From an uncultured Ruminococcus sp. (GTDB lineage: Bacteria; Bacillota; Clostridia; Oscillospirales; Ruminococcaceae): a DNA stretch of 17,537 nucleotides. The notes below the pieces were generated by a model that searched no databases, had not been told where the DNA came from, and saw only the letters and a program-made list of their open reading frames with translations. Positions 1-7,474 of the stretch are shown here, one piece after another. The DNA lies in the NCBI GenBank assembly GCA_945867875.1, contig CAMBJF010000031.1, positions 1-17,537 on the forward strand, in the 5' to 3' direction. The position numbers and the translations under genes are program-made. Position 1 is the first letter of the stretch. Every line of letters begins with the position of its first letter.

Positions 1-34
1 GTCTCGTGGGCTCGGAGATGTGTATAAGAGACAG
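1..34 (+). other. Nextera/Tn5 read-2 sequencing adapter (artefact)
   Basis: The first 34 bases match the Illumina Nextera read-2 transposase adapter as I know it. The last 19 of them (16-34, AGATGTGTATAAGAGACAG) are the Tn5 mosaic end. This is untrimmed library sequence left at a contig end. It is neither organism DNA nor evidence of a native Tn5 element: no transposase or second end is present. Genomic sequence begins at about 35. Confidence 0.97.
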
Positions 35-87
35 ATATTTCGGAGCACCAAATTATACAAATATTTATATACGGGAGAATTTGTACT

Positions 88-1485
88 ATGAGTAAAAAGA
101 CCTGTGCAATAATTTTAGCGGGCGGTCAGGGCAAGAGAATGAAGTCCGACCTGCCGAAGCCTATGTTCAGAGTTCTTGATATGCCTATGCTGGACTGGGT
201 AACAAGAGCCTGCGAGGAAGCGGGGATATCCGATATCTGCGTGGTGACAGGCTTTAATAATGAAGTCATTGAAAAGCACCTTGACGGCAAGTATCACACC
301 GTTTTCCAGCCCCAGCGAATGGGAACGGGCCACGCCGTTATGATGGCTCTTGACTGGCTGAACGAGCGCAGGGACAGCGATGTTCTTATCCTGAACGGCG
401 ATGCTCCCTTTATCGACAGGGACACAATTCTCGGCGCACACGCTCTTCACGAAGAAAAGGGCAATGCCGTTACCGTCATCACCTCTGAGGTGGATGATCC
501 ATACGGCTACGGCAGGATAATCCGCACACCGAACGGCATCAGCGGCATTGTTGAGGAAAAGGACGCAACTGCCGAGCAGAAGAATATCAGAGAGATAAAC
601 TCGGGCGCATACTGGTTCGATACCGAGAAGCTTATTTTTGCTCTCGGCGAGATAAAGCCCAACAATTCTCAGGGAGAATATTATCTTACCGACTCTGTTT
701 TTATTCTTATCAATGCAAAATTTCGTGCAGATGCATATATTTCTTCAAATCCCGACACAGTTTTAGGTGCAAATGACAGAAAAGGTCTTTTGTTATTGAA
801 TAATACGGCAAGATTTGCTATAATAGATAGGTTGATGAATGACGGCGTGGAATTTACCTGCACTGACGGCGTTACTGTCGGCAGAGACGTTAAGGTGGGC
901 AGGGGCGCAACAATTCTTCAGGGAGTTATCCTGAGAGGAAACACCGTCATCGGTGAAAACTGCGTTATCGGCCCCAACTGCATCATCGAAAACTGCGAGG
1001 TCGGCAACGGCACCGTTCTAAACTCCGTTCAGGCTTATGACAGCGTTATCGAGGATAATGTTAAGATAGGTCCTTTCGTTCAGATACGTCCCGGAAGCAG
1101 GATTTGCAGAGGCGTCAAGATAGGCGATTTTGTCGAGGTCAAGAACTCCGTTATCGGTGAGAATACCGCTGTGGCACATCTCACCTACGTGGGCGACAGC
1201 GATGTGGGAAGCGGTGTGAACTTCGGCTGCGGCGTTGTCACCGTTAATTATGACGGCGAGAACAAGTACCGCACAACAATCGGTGACGATGCATTCATCG
1301 GCTGCAACACCAATCTCGTTGCACCCGTTAAAATAGGAAACGGCGCATACACAGGCGCAGGCTCCACTATCACAGGCGATGTACCCGACGGCGCTCTTGC
1401 GGTGGAAAGAGGTCACGCAAGAATAATCGAGGGCTACGGCGCAAAGAAGCTCAGAGGCAGGATAGAAAAGAACCATAAGAAGTAA
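88..1485 (+). CDS. glmU: Bifunctional UDP-GlcNAc pyrophosphorylase / glucosamine-1-P N-acetyltransferase
   Basis: Cytoplasmic enzyme that acetylates glucosamine-1-phosphate and then couples it to UTP, giving UDP-GlcNAc for peptidoglycan. The 465-aa length is normal for GlmU. The N-terminal uridyltransferase shows the glycine-rich loop LAGGQGKRMKS with the LPK lysine, QRMGTGHAV, NGDAPF, YGRIIR and EINSGAYWF. The C-terminal left-handed beta-helix (from about residue 250) has hexapeptide repeats, the AHLTYVGD motif with the presumed catalytic His at residue 364, and VNYDGENK. GGGAG at 73-77 precedes the ATG by a normal distance. The upstream region is cut off by the contig end, so the promoter and any earlier operon gene are unknown. 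Codons for roughly residues 205-250 are unusually AT-rich (TTA, TTG, ATA) and include a promoter-like sequence. prs follows after 69 nt. Confidence 0.97.
   Translation: MSKKTCAIILAGGQGKRMKSDLPKPMFRVLDMPMLDWVTRACEEAGISDICVVTGFNNEVIEKHLDGKYHTVFQPQRMGTGHAVMMALDWLNERRDSDVLILNGDAPFIDRDTILGAHALHEEKGNAVTVITSEVDDPYGYGRIIRTPNGISGIVEEKDATAEQKNIREINSGAYWFDTEKLIFALGEIKPNNSQGEYYLTDSVFILINAKFRADAYISSNPDTVLGANDRKGLLLLNNTARFAIIDRLMNDGVEFTCTDGVTVGRDVKVGRGATILQGVILRGNTVIGENCVIGPNCIIENCEVGNGTVLNSVQAYDSVIEDNVKIGPFVQIRPGSRICRGVKIGDFVEVKNSVIGENTAVAHLTYVGDSDVGSGVNFGCGVVTVNYDGENKYRTTIGDDAFIGCNTNLVAPVKIGNGAYTGAGSTITGDVPDGALAVERGHARIIEGYGAKKLRGRIEKNHKK
796..824 (+). promoter_or_regulatory. Possible internal promoter inside glmU
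   Basis: TTGAAT (796-801), a 17-nt spacer ending in TGC, then TATAAT (819-824) gives a near-consensus -35, an extended -10 and an exact -10. It lies in a 701-840 stretch that is 31% G+C by my count, against 56% in the next 140 nt. Transcription would start near 831, at the boundary between the two GlmU domains, and could supply prs. An in-frame ATG at 835 is too close to that start to have a usable ribosome binding site, so a separate acetyltransferase product is unlikely. Function is inferred from sequence only. Confidence 0.45.
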
Positions 1486-1554
1486 ATCCGGCCAAAGAGC
1501 GTTATAAACGTCCTTATTTTCAGGAAATTTATATAAATCAAAGGAGAAGAAATA

Positions 1555-2517
1555 ATGAATATTCACGGCAAGGACATCAAGATCTTCACTGCAAACTCCA
1601 ACCCCAAGGTTGCCGCAGAGATCGCAAGAGAGCTTGGCAAGCCCCTCGGTCAGTCTGAGGTAGTGACATTTTCCGATGGTGAGATCAGCGTTTCCATCAA
1701 GGAGAGCGTAAGAGGTTCCGACGTTTTCGTTGTGCAGTCCACAAGCACTCCCGTTAACGACAATATGATGGAGCTCCTCATTATGATCGACGCTTTCAAG
1801 AGAGCTTCCGCAGGCCGTATCACTGCCGTTATCCCTTATATGGGCTATGCACGTCAGGACAGAAAGGCTAAGGCAAGAGATCCCATTTCCGCAAAGCTCG
1901 TTGCAGACCTCCTCACTGTTGCAGGCGCTGACAGAGTTCTTTCTATGGATCTCCACTGCGCTCAGATCCAGGGCTTCTTCAATATCCCTGTTGACCACCT
2001 CCTCGGTGTGCCCATTCTCGTTCCCTACTTCATCGAGAAGTTCAAGGACATCAGAGACAACACCGTTGTTGTTTCCCCCGACCTGGGCTCCGTTACAAGA
2101 GCAAGAAACTTTGCCGCAAGATTTGACGCTCCTCTCGCTATCGTTGACAAGCGCCGCCAGAAGGCTAACGTATGCGAGGTCATGAACATCATCGGCGACG
2201 TTAAGGACAAGGACGTTATCCTCGTTGACGATATGATCGACACAGCAGGCACACTCTGCAATGCCGCTAAGGCTATTATGGAAAAGGGCGGAGCTAAGTC
2301 CGTTACAGCCTGCGCTACCCACGGCGTTCTCTCAGGCCCCGCTATCCAGCGTATCCAGGACAGCGTTATCAAGGAAGTCGTTCTTCTCGACACTATCGCT
2401 CTCCCCGAGGAGAAGAGGATCGACAAGATCACCGTTCTTCCCGTTGCTCCCGTATTCGCTCAGGCTATCCAGAGAATTTACGAGGACAGCCCTATCTCTC
2501 CTCTTTTCAACAATTGA
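1555..2517 (+). CDS. prs: Ribose-phosphate pyrophosphokinase (PRPP synthetase, class I)
   Basis: Makes PRPP from ribose-5-phosphate and ATP for purine, pyrimidine, NAD, His and Trp synthesis. The 320-aa length matches class I enzymes. Visible motifs are FSDGE near the N-terminus, the ATP-binding YARQDRKAK region (R100-Q101-D102-R103), the metal/ATP-binding DLHCAQIQGFF (H134), and the ribose-5-phosphate/PRPP loop DDMIDTAGT at 225-233. AGGAGA at 1542-1547 sits well before the ATG at 1555. Codons strongly favour C-ending forms (ATC, GAC, CTC, GGC), as expected for a highly expressed gene. It follows glmU by 69 nt with no terminator between them, the classic Firmicutes glmU-prs pair. The downstream gap is full of hairpins. 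Confidence 0.98.
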   Translation: MNIHGKDIKIFTANSNPKVAAEIARELGKPLGQSEVVTFSDGEISVSIKESVRGSDVFVVQSTSTPVNDNMMELLIMIDAFKRASAGRITAVIPYMGYARQDRKAKARDPISAKLVADLLTVAGADRVLSMDLHCAQIQGFFNIPVDHLLGVPILVPYFIEKFKDIRDNTVVVSPDLGSVTRARNFAARFDAPLAIVDKRRQKANVCEVMNIIGDVKDKDVILVDDMIDTAGTLCNAAKAIMEKGGAKSVTACATHGVLSGPAIQRIQDSVIKEVVLLDTIALPEEKRIDKITVLPVAPVFAQAIQRIYEDSPISPLFNN

Positions 2518-2694
2518 TATCTGAAATATCAGTAAACCTACATAACATCATCGGGCTGCACCGTTTACGGCGGCAGCCCTTGTTATGCAAAACAGTTTCA
2601 GCGGGGCTTATGCAGGTGCACAAGCCCCTATAAAGCGTTATTATCGGGTATTACCGCTTCATATGGGGATATGTCCTGTCCTTATATGAAACGG
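2515..2694 (+). other. Four consecutive hairpins between prs and pth
   Basis: The prs-pth spacer is densely structured. H1 (2515-2531) pairs TGATAT with ATATCA and includes the prs stop. H2 (2541-2587) pairs CATAACA with TGTTATG outside and GGGCTGC (2553-2559) with GCAGCCC (2573-2579) inside, with a further CCG-TTTA-CGG tip. H3 pairs GGGGCTT (2603-2609) with AAGCCCC (2622-2628). H4 pairs TTCATATGGGGAT (2658-2670) with GTCCTTATATGAA (2678-2690), allowing G-U pairs, and is flanked by CCG/CGG. None has a real U-tract, so these are not ordinary terminators. H4 ends about 14 nt before the pth ribosome binding site. Candidates are a processing or stability element, an attenuator, or an unclassified structured RNA. 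Confidence 0.55.
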
Positions 2695-2720
2695 CAGAAC
2701 CATTATGAAAGGAAACTCAT

Positions 2721-3350
2721 ATGAGCATTTTCGACATTTTCGACCAGATAAACAATAACAAAGCTCCCGAACCCACAGGCCCCGTTGAATACATCATCGC
2801 AGGTCTCGGCAACCCCGGAGCACAGTATGAAAACACCCGCCATAATGCTGGCTTTATGACCGTTGACACCCTTGCGGCAAAGCATAATTTTGAGATAAAG
2901 CGGCTCAAATTCAAGTCCCTCACCGCTGATGTGACCATTGCGGGAAAAAGATGTCTTGTGATGAAGCCCTCCACATTTATGAACAACAGTGGCGAAGCTA
3001 TTGTTGAAGCGATGAATTTCTACAAGATACCCATTGAAAACGTGATAATATGTTATGACGACATAAGTCTTGACCCCGGCAAGATACGCATTCGCCGCAA
3101 GGGCTCGGACGGCGGTCACAACGGAATAAAGTCTATAATCTACCTCACAGGCTCTCAGGATTTTCCACGAATAAAGGTGGGCGTGGGTCAGAAGCCCTCG
3201 AAGGACTATGACCTTGCGGACTGGGTCTTGGGAACGTTTCCCTCAGAGGATATCCAAAGGCTCCATGATGCCACAGACCACGCCTGCGCCGCCGCAGAGC
3301 TTATCCTCACAGGCGATATCGACAAGGCTATGAACCTTTATAACAGTTAA
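2721..3350 (+). CDS. pth: Peptidyl-tRNA hydrolase
   Basis: Cytosolic enzyme that releases tRNA from peptidyl-tRNAs dropped by ribosomes. Family signatures are AGLGNPGAQYENTRHNAGF with the presumed catalytic His at residue 41, KPSTFMNNSGEA, and YDDISLDPGK followed by GSDGGHNGIKSI (Asp113 aligns with the catalytic Asp of E. coli Pth). At 209 aa it carries about 20 extra N-terminal residues (MSIFDIFDQINNN...) relative to E. coli Pth. The GAAAGGA ribosome binding site at 2707-2713 fits the ATG at 2721, so I take the extension as real. The gene sits in the usual Firmicutes place between prs and mfd, 203 nt after prs and 21 nt before the next gene. Confidence 0.97.
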   Translation: MSIFDIFDQINNNKAPEPTGPVEYIIAGLGNPGAQYENTRHNAGFMTVDTLAAKHNFEIKRLKFKSLTADVTIAGKRCLVMKPSTFMNNSGEAIVEAMNFYKIPIENVIICYDDISLDPGKIRIRRKGSDGGHNGIKSIIYLTGSQDFPRIKVGVGQKPSKDYDLADWVLGTFPSEDIQRLHDATDHACAAAELILTGDIDKAMNLYNS

Positions 3351-3371
3351 GAGAGAGAATTTGGTTTTATT

Positions 3372-3758
3372 ATGAAAAAGAAAGTTTTATTTTCAGCCGC
3401 AACGGCAGTGTCCTCACTGGTATTTGCCGTCTGCGCAATGGGTTATGCTGCGGGCGAGGTATCGTCTGCGGGGAAGCTTGACCAAAACGGGGCAGCGCTC
3501 CTTATTGCCGCCGCTGCATTCATCGCAGCAGATGTGATAGCCTCCGCAGGCTGCATCACGGGAAAAATGAACAACGAAAGATCGGTGATATATTCCGTAT
3601 CACGGCTCTTTCTCATTGTGTATGCTCTGAACATGAGGGACAGATCATCGGCGTTCCTCATTGCCGCAGGGCTGAACGTTTTAATGTACGCTGTGTCCCT
3701 CTTTAAGGACTACAGGAAGTTTGCCGCACGAAACAGCGGCGCAGAGGTGTCGGAATGA
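3372..3758 (+). CDS. Unrecognised small four-helix membrane protein
   Basis: A 128-aa protein of unknown function. It has a Lys-rich start (MKKK), then four predicted membrane segments at about residues 5-27, 40-62, 72-88 and 93-111, rich in Ala, Ile and Val, and a polar tail ending GAEVSE. I see no catalytic motif or cysteine pair. The start is supported only by a weak purine run (GAGAGAGA, 3351-3358) at slightly long spacing. Its TGA overlaps the mfd ATG in an ATGA, implying translational coupling. In Bacillus this slot between pth and mfd holds fin, a small soluble anti-sigma-F protein; this protein does not resemble it. Order and overlap suggest co-expression with the housekeeping block, but give no function. 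Confidence 0.8.
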   Translation: MKKKVLFSAATAVSSLVFAVCAMGYAAGEVSSAGKLDQNGAALLIAAAAFIAADVIASAGCITGKMNNERSVIYSVSRLFLIVYALNMRDRSSAFLIAAGLNVLMYAVSLFKDYRKFAARNSGAEVSE

Positions 3759-6700
3759 ACACTAAGAACTCTCTTTTCGGGAAAATAAGCCCTGTCCTTA
3801 AAGAACAGGGCGATATAAAAGATATTTGTGAGACCCTTACCCGAGGATATTCCCCTCTTGCGGTATCGGGTCTTTCTTCCGTTCATAAGTCCCAGCTGAC
3901 TATGCTCATAAGCGAGGCGCTGTATGGGGACAAGTGCGTCCCTATGCTGCTTATCGCTGATGATGAGGCGGGAGCTAAGAAGATATGCGATGATATAAAC
4001 GAGCTTTACGGCGAAGAAGCGGCATATGTATATCCCGCAAAGGACATCACCCTTGCAAGGGTGGAGAGCGTTTCAAGAGAATATGAGCACAGGCGGATAG
4101 GCGTGCTCTCCCACATTGCGGACGGGACTTGCAGGATCGTCTGTGCCAGTGCGGAAGCGATTATGCAGAAAACCCTGCCCCCGCAGGCTCTTGCGGACAA
4201 TACCATAACCCTTTCAAAAGATGTTCCCGTGGATATGAAAGCTCTTACCGCAAGACTTGTGAGAGCAGGCTACACCCGCTGCGACAAGGTGGAAAGCCCC
4301 TCTCAGTTTTCGATAAGAGGCTCTATTGCGGACATTTTCCCCGTTCAGGAAAAAGCCCCCGTGAGAATGGAGCTGTGGGACGACGAAATAGACGCATTTT
4401 CCTATTTTGACCCCGAAACTCAGCGAAGAACGGAAAGCATTGAAAAGCTCATAATCCCCCCTGCCTCCGAGGTACTTTTTGAAAGCCCCCAGGTGCTTGC
4501 GGAGAGGATAAACAAGCTTGCGTCGGGAGCAAAGGGCAGACGTGCCGACGCTGTTAAGGCAAATCTCGCAAAGGACGCAGATGCGGCGCTGAACGGTCTT
4601 TCTCTTGCAAATATCGACAAGTATATCACAATTGCATACGACAAGCCCGCGCTGCTTTTTGATTATCTCAAAAATGAAAGCTGTGTGCTTTTCAGCGAAT
4701 ATCACAGCTGCTGCGAAAGGGCTAAAAATATCCTCTCTCAGCATAATGAGGACATTAAGATACTCCTTGAAGAGGGAGAGCTGTGCAAGGGGCTTGAGGG
4801 CTATCTTGAGGGCTTTGAGGTCATATCCGCACGGGCGCAGGAATTTCCCTGCGTGCTTATGGACGCATTTCTCAGAACAAATGACCTTAGATGCAAGAAG
4901 CTCTGGTCCATAACCGCTTATCAGACCGCTCCCTGGGGCGGCGAGATACGCCAGCTCACCGAGGACCTGCAGTCGCTTATCAGCAGGAATTACTCGGTAG
5001 TTGTCCTTGCAGGCTCGGAGAAAACCCTCCCCATAATTGCGGAGGACCTCCGTGAAGAGGGCATTCCCTGCGACATTATGACGGAGGGAATGACGCTCAC
5101 CAAGGGCAGGGTGCTCATCACCACAGGCTGCCTGTCCTCAGGCTATGATTACCCCGACATCAAGACCGCCCTTATCACTCAGGCAAGGGCTATGACCGCC
5201 AAGAGAAAGCTCAGGAAGAAGAAAAAGGGCGAGGAGATAAAGTCCCTTGCGGACATCTCCGTCGGCGACCTTGTTGTTCACGCACTCCACGGAATAGGCA
5301 GGTTTGAGGGCATCAAAAAGCTGGAGCTTGAAGGCATCACAAAGGATTATATCACCATAAAATATGCGGGCACCGACGTGCTCTACGTTCCCGTTACCCA
5401 GATGGACCTTATTTCAAGGTATATAGGTCCCCGTGACGATACGGGAGTAAAGCTCAACAAGCTTTCGTCCAATGAGTGGCAGAAGACCCGTTCGAGGGTC
5501 AAGAAAGCCGTCAAGGATATGGCTGATGAGCTTATCGCCCTTTATGCAAAGCGTGCTCAGACAAAGGGCTATGCATTCTCCGAGGACAACGACTGGCAGC
5601 AGGATTTCGAGGCTCGCTTCGATTACACCGAGACCGATGACCAGCTCCGCTGCATTGACGAGATAAAGCAGGATATGATGAAGCCCGTTCCTATGGACAG
5701 ACTGCTTTGCGGAGACGTGGGCTTCGGAAAGACCGAGGTGGCGTTCCGTGCGGCATTCAAATGTATGCTGGACGGCAAGCAGTGCGCAATACTTGTGCCC
5801 ACCACCGTTCTTGCGTGGCAGCATTTCCAGAGTGCGGTAAAGCGTTTCGAGCATTTCCCGTTCAAGATAGAGCTGCTTTCAAGATTTCGCACCAAAAAGC
5901 AGCAGGAAGAGGTGCTCAAAGGGCTTAAAAACGGCACTGTGGATATGGTCATCGGCACTCACAGAATAGTGCAGAAGGACGTTAAATTCAAGGACTTGGG
6001 TCTTGCCATAATCGACGAGGAGCAGCGCTTCGGCGTGGCTCACAAGGAGCGGTTCAAGGAAGCTTTCACAGGCGTTGACGTGCTTATGCTGTCGGCTACA
6101 CCTATCCCCCGAACCCTCAATATGGCTATGAGCGGCATTCGTGATATGAGCGTTATCGAGGAGCCGCCTGTGGACAGATATCCCGTTCAGACCTATGTTA
6201 TCGAGCACAATATGGGCGTTCTCGTTCAGGCGATGATGAAGGAGCTTAGGCGAGGCGGTCAGGTCTACTATATCCACAACCGTGTGGAGACCATTGAGGG
6301 CACTGCCGCAAAAATTGCGGAGCTTATCCCCGATGCACGTATCGCCGTGGCTCACGGTCAGCTGTCCGAAGAGCGGCTTTCCGACATATGGACGGAGCTT
6401 GTGGAGCACGAGATAGACATACTTGTCTGCACAACCATCATTGAAACGGGTGTTGATGTGCCAAATGTGAACACCCTTATCATCGAGGACGCAGACCACT
6501 TGGGACTGTCTCAGCTTTATCAGCTCAGAGGACGTGTGGGGCGTTCAAACAGGCGTGCATTCGCATATTTCACATTCAGACGTGGCAAAGTCCTCACGGA
6601 AATTGCCACAAAGCGCCTTGACGCAATAAGGGAATTTACCCAGTTCGGCAGCGGCTTCAGAGTTGCTATGCGTGACCTTGAAATAAGAGGCGCAGGCTCC

Positions 6701-7255
6701 ATTCTCGGCGGCAGGCAGCACGGTCATATGGAGGCGGTGGGATATGATATGTACCTCCAGCTCCTTAACGAAGCCATTGCGGAGGAGACGGGGCAGCCCG
6801 TTCCAAGAGCGCCTGAGGAGTGTCTCATTGACCTCCAGATTGAAGCCCACATTCCCGATGACTACATCGAGAGCCTTTCTGGCAGACTTGACGCTTACCG
6901 CAAAATTGCAGCGATCTCCACAAAGGCTGAGAGCCTTGACCTCCTTGACGAATTTATCGACCGCTACGGCGACCCTCCAAAGGCTATCCAGGGACTTATC
7001 ACCGTTGCGCTCACCCGAAATATGGCGGGCAGGGCAGGGGTTACGGAGATAACCCAGCGCAAGGACGTTCTGATGATATATGTGAAAACCGCCACCGTGG
7101 AGCAGATTCAAGCGCTTGTTGCCGCTTTCAAGGGCAGAGTTTCCGTAAACGGTTCATCGGAAAAGCCCTTTATCGCCATAAAGCTTGCGCCGAATGACAA
7201 GCCTGTTGAGATCATGCAGAAGGCTGTTGCCATAATGGCGGGAGAATCTGAGTGA
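3755..7255 (+). CDS. mfd: Transcription-repair coupling factor
   Basis: ATP-driven translocase that removes stalled RNA polymerase and recruits UvrA at transcription-blocking lesions. The 1166-aa length is normal. Domain order: UvrB-like N-terminal region (about 1-340); RNA-polymerase-interacting domain from about residue 503 (VGDLVVHALHGIGRF, then a Tudor-like stretch ending near LYVPVTQMDL); RecG-like motor with Walker A GDVGFGKT (653-660), DEEQ box (754-757), LSATPIPRTL, and motif VI QLRGRVGRS (923-931); a translocation region through GSGFRVAMRDLEIRGAG; and the C-terminal autoinhibitory domain. It starts at the ATG overlapping the upstream stop by 4 nt. No clear terminator follows; the next 219 nt before the adjacent gene hold its promoter. 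Confidence 0.98.
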   Translation: MNTKNSLFGKISPVLKEQGDIKDICETLTRGYSPLAVSGLSSVHKSQLTMLISEALYGDKCVPMLLIADDEAGAKKICDDINELYGEEAAYVYPAKDITLARVESVSREYEHRRIGVLSHIADGTCRIVCASAEAIMQKTLPPQALADNTITLSKDVPVDMKALTARLVRAGYTRCDKVESPSQFSIRGSIADIFPVQEKAPVRMELWDDEIDAFSYFDPETQRRTESIEKLIIPPASEVLFESPQVLAERINKLASGAKGRRADAVKANLAKDADAALNGLSLANIDKYITIAYDKPALLFDYLKNESCVLFSEYHSCCERAKNILSQHNEDIKILLEEGELCKGLEGYLEGFEVISARAQEFPCVLMDAFLRTNDLRCKKLWSITAYQTAPWGGEIRQLTEDLQSLISRNYSVVVLAGSEKTLPIIAEDLREEGIPCDIMTEGMTLTKGRVLITTGCLSSGYDYPDIKTALITQARAMTAKRKLRKKKKGEEIKSLADISVGDLVVHALHGIGRFEGIKKLELEGITKDYITIKYAGTDVLYVPVTQMDLISRYIGPRDDTGVKLNKLSSNEWQKTRSRVKKAVKDMADELIALYAKRAQTKGYAFSEDNDWQQDFEARFDYTETDDQLRCIDEIKQDMMKPVPMDRLLCGDVGFGKTEVAFRAAFKCMLDGKQCAILVPTTVLAWQHFQSAVKRFEHFPFKIELLSRFRTKKQQEEVLKGLKNGTVDMVIGTHRIVQKDVKFKDLGLAIIDEEQRFGVAHKERFKEAFTGVDVLMLSATPIPRTLNMAMSGIRDMSVIEEPPVDRYPVQTYVIEHNMGVLVQAMMKELRRGGQVYYIHNRVETIEGTAAKIAELIPDARIAVAHGQLSEERLSDIWTELVEHEIDILVCTTIIETGVDVPNVNTLIIEDADHLGLSQLYQLRGRVGRSNRRAFAYFTFRRGKVLTEIATKRLDAIREFTQFGSGFRVAMRDLEIRGAGSILGGRQHGHMEAVGYDMYLQLLNEAIAEETGQPVPRAPEECLIDLQIEAHIPDDYIESLSGRLDAYRKIAAISTKAESLDLLDEFIDRYGDPPKAIQGLITVALTRNMAGRAGVTEITQRKDVLMIYVKTATVEQIQALVAAFKGRVSVNGSSEKPFIAIKLAPNDKPVEIMQKAVAIMAGESE

Positions 7256-7400
7256 TTTTGTAAATTCTTTTGGCAGTTTTACCGGTATTTCAGTTGACAT
7301 TTGCAGCCGCTTGACAGCATATTATACAAAAACAAAGGGATTTTTTAGTGTTATGCTCTGATTGTTAGCAAAATGCAAACAGATAATTCACAGAGCGCTA

Positions 7401-7430
7401 TTGACAGATTATCCATAAACGGTGTATAAT
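7401..7430 (+). promoter_or_regulatory. Sigma-A-type promoter of the GGDEF-EAL gene
   Basis: Exact TTGACA (7401-7406) and TATAAT (7425-7430) are separated by 18 nt, with the predicted transcription start near 7437. That leaves about 38 nt of leader to the ATG chosen at 7475. Two further TTGACA hexamers occur upstream at 7294 and 7311, but neither has a good -10 at proper spacing. The rest of the 7256-7400 gap shows no terminator or gene that I can identify. Confidence 0.8.
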
Positions 7431-7460
7431 TATTCTAATCAATTATGCAATTTTTAGTAA

Positions 7461-7468
7461 AAGGGGTG
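7461..7468 (+). promoter_or_regulatory. Ribosome binding site fixing the GGDEF-EAL start
   Basis: AAGGGGTG lies 6 nt before the ATG at 7475. The in-frame ATG at 7445 has no ribosome binding site and would sit only about 8 nt from the predicted transcription start, so translation most likely begins at 7475. Confidence 0.8.
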
Positions 7469-7474
7469 AAGCTT

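Noticed and set aside
16..34. Tn5-like transposon end
   Set aside because: It is part of a complete sequencing adapter at base 1, with no transposase or target duplication.
835..1485. Separate acetyltransferase-only product from ATG 835 in glmU
   Set aside because: The predicted internal transcript starts only a few bases before this ATG and no ribosome binding site fits.
1018..2322. A 434-codon open frame on the minus strand across glmU and prs
   Set aside because: It is antisense to two well-recognised genes, has a Cys/Val/Asn/Ser-rich composition typical of shadow frames, and matches no family I know.
2553..2587. Intrinsic terminator after prs
   Set aside because: The stem is strong, but the following bases (TTGTTATGC) lack a T-run and instead pair with upstream sequence.
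5879..6499. A 206-codon minus-strand frame within mfd
   Set aside because: It lies opposite the conserved helicase motifs of mfd and shows no domain signature.
7294..7325. Second promoter upstream of the GGDEF-EAL gene
   Set aside because: TTGACA occurs at 7294 and 7311, but the best -10 candidates are weak or at wrong spacing; the pair at 7401/7425 is far better.
7355..7396. Inverted repeat GCTCTG / CAGAGC upstream of the 7401 promoter
   Set aside because: Six-base arms separated by 30 nt are expected by chance in a window this size.
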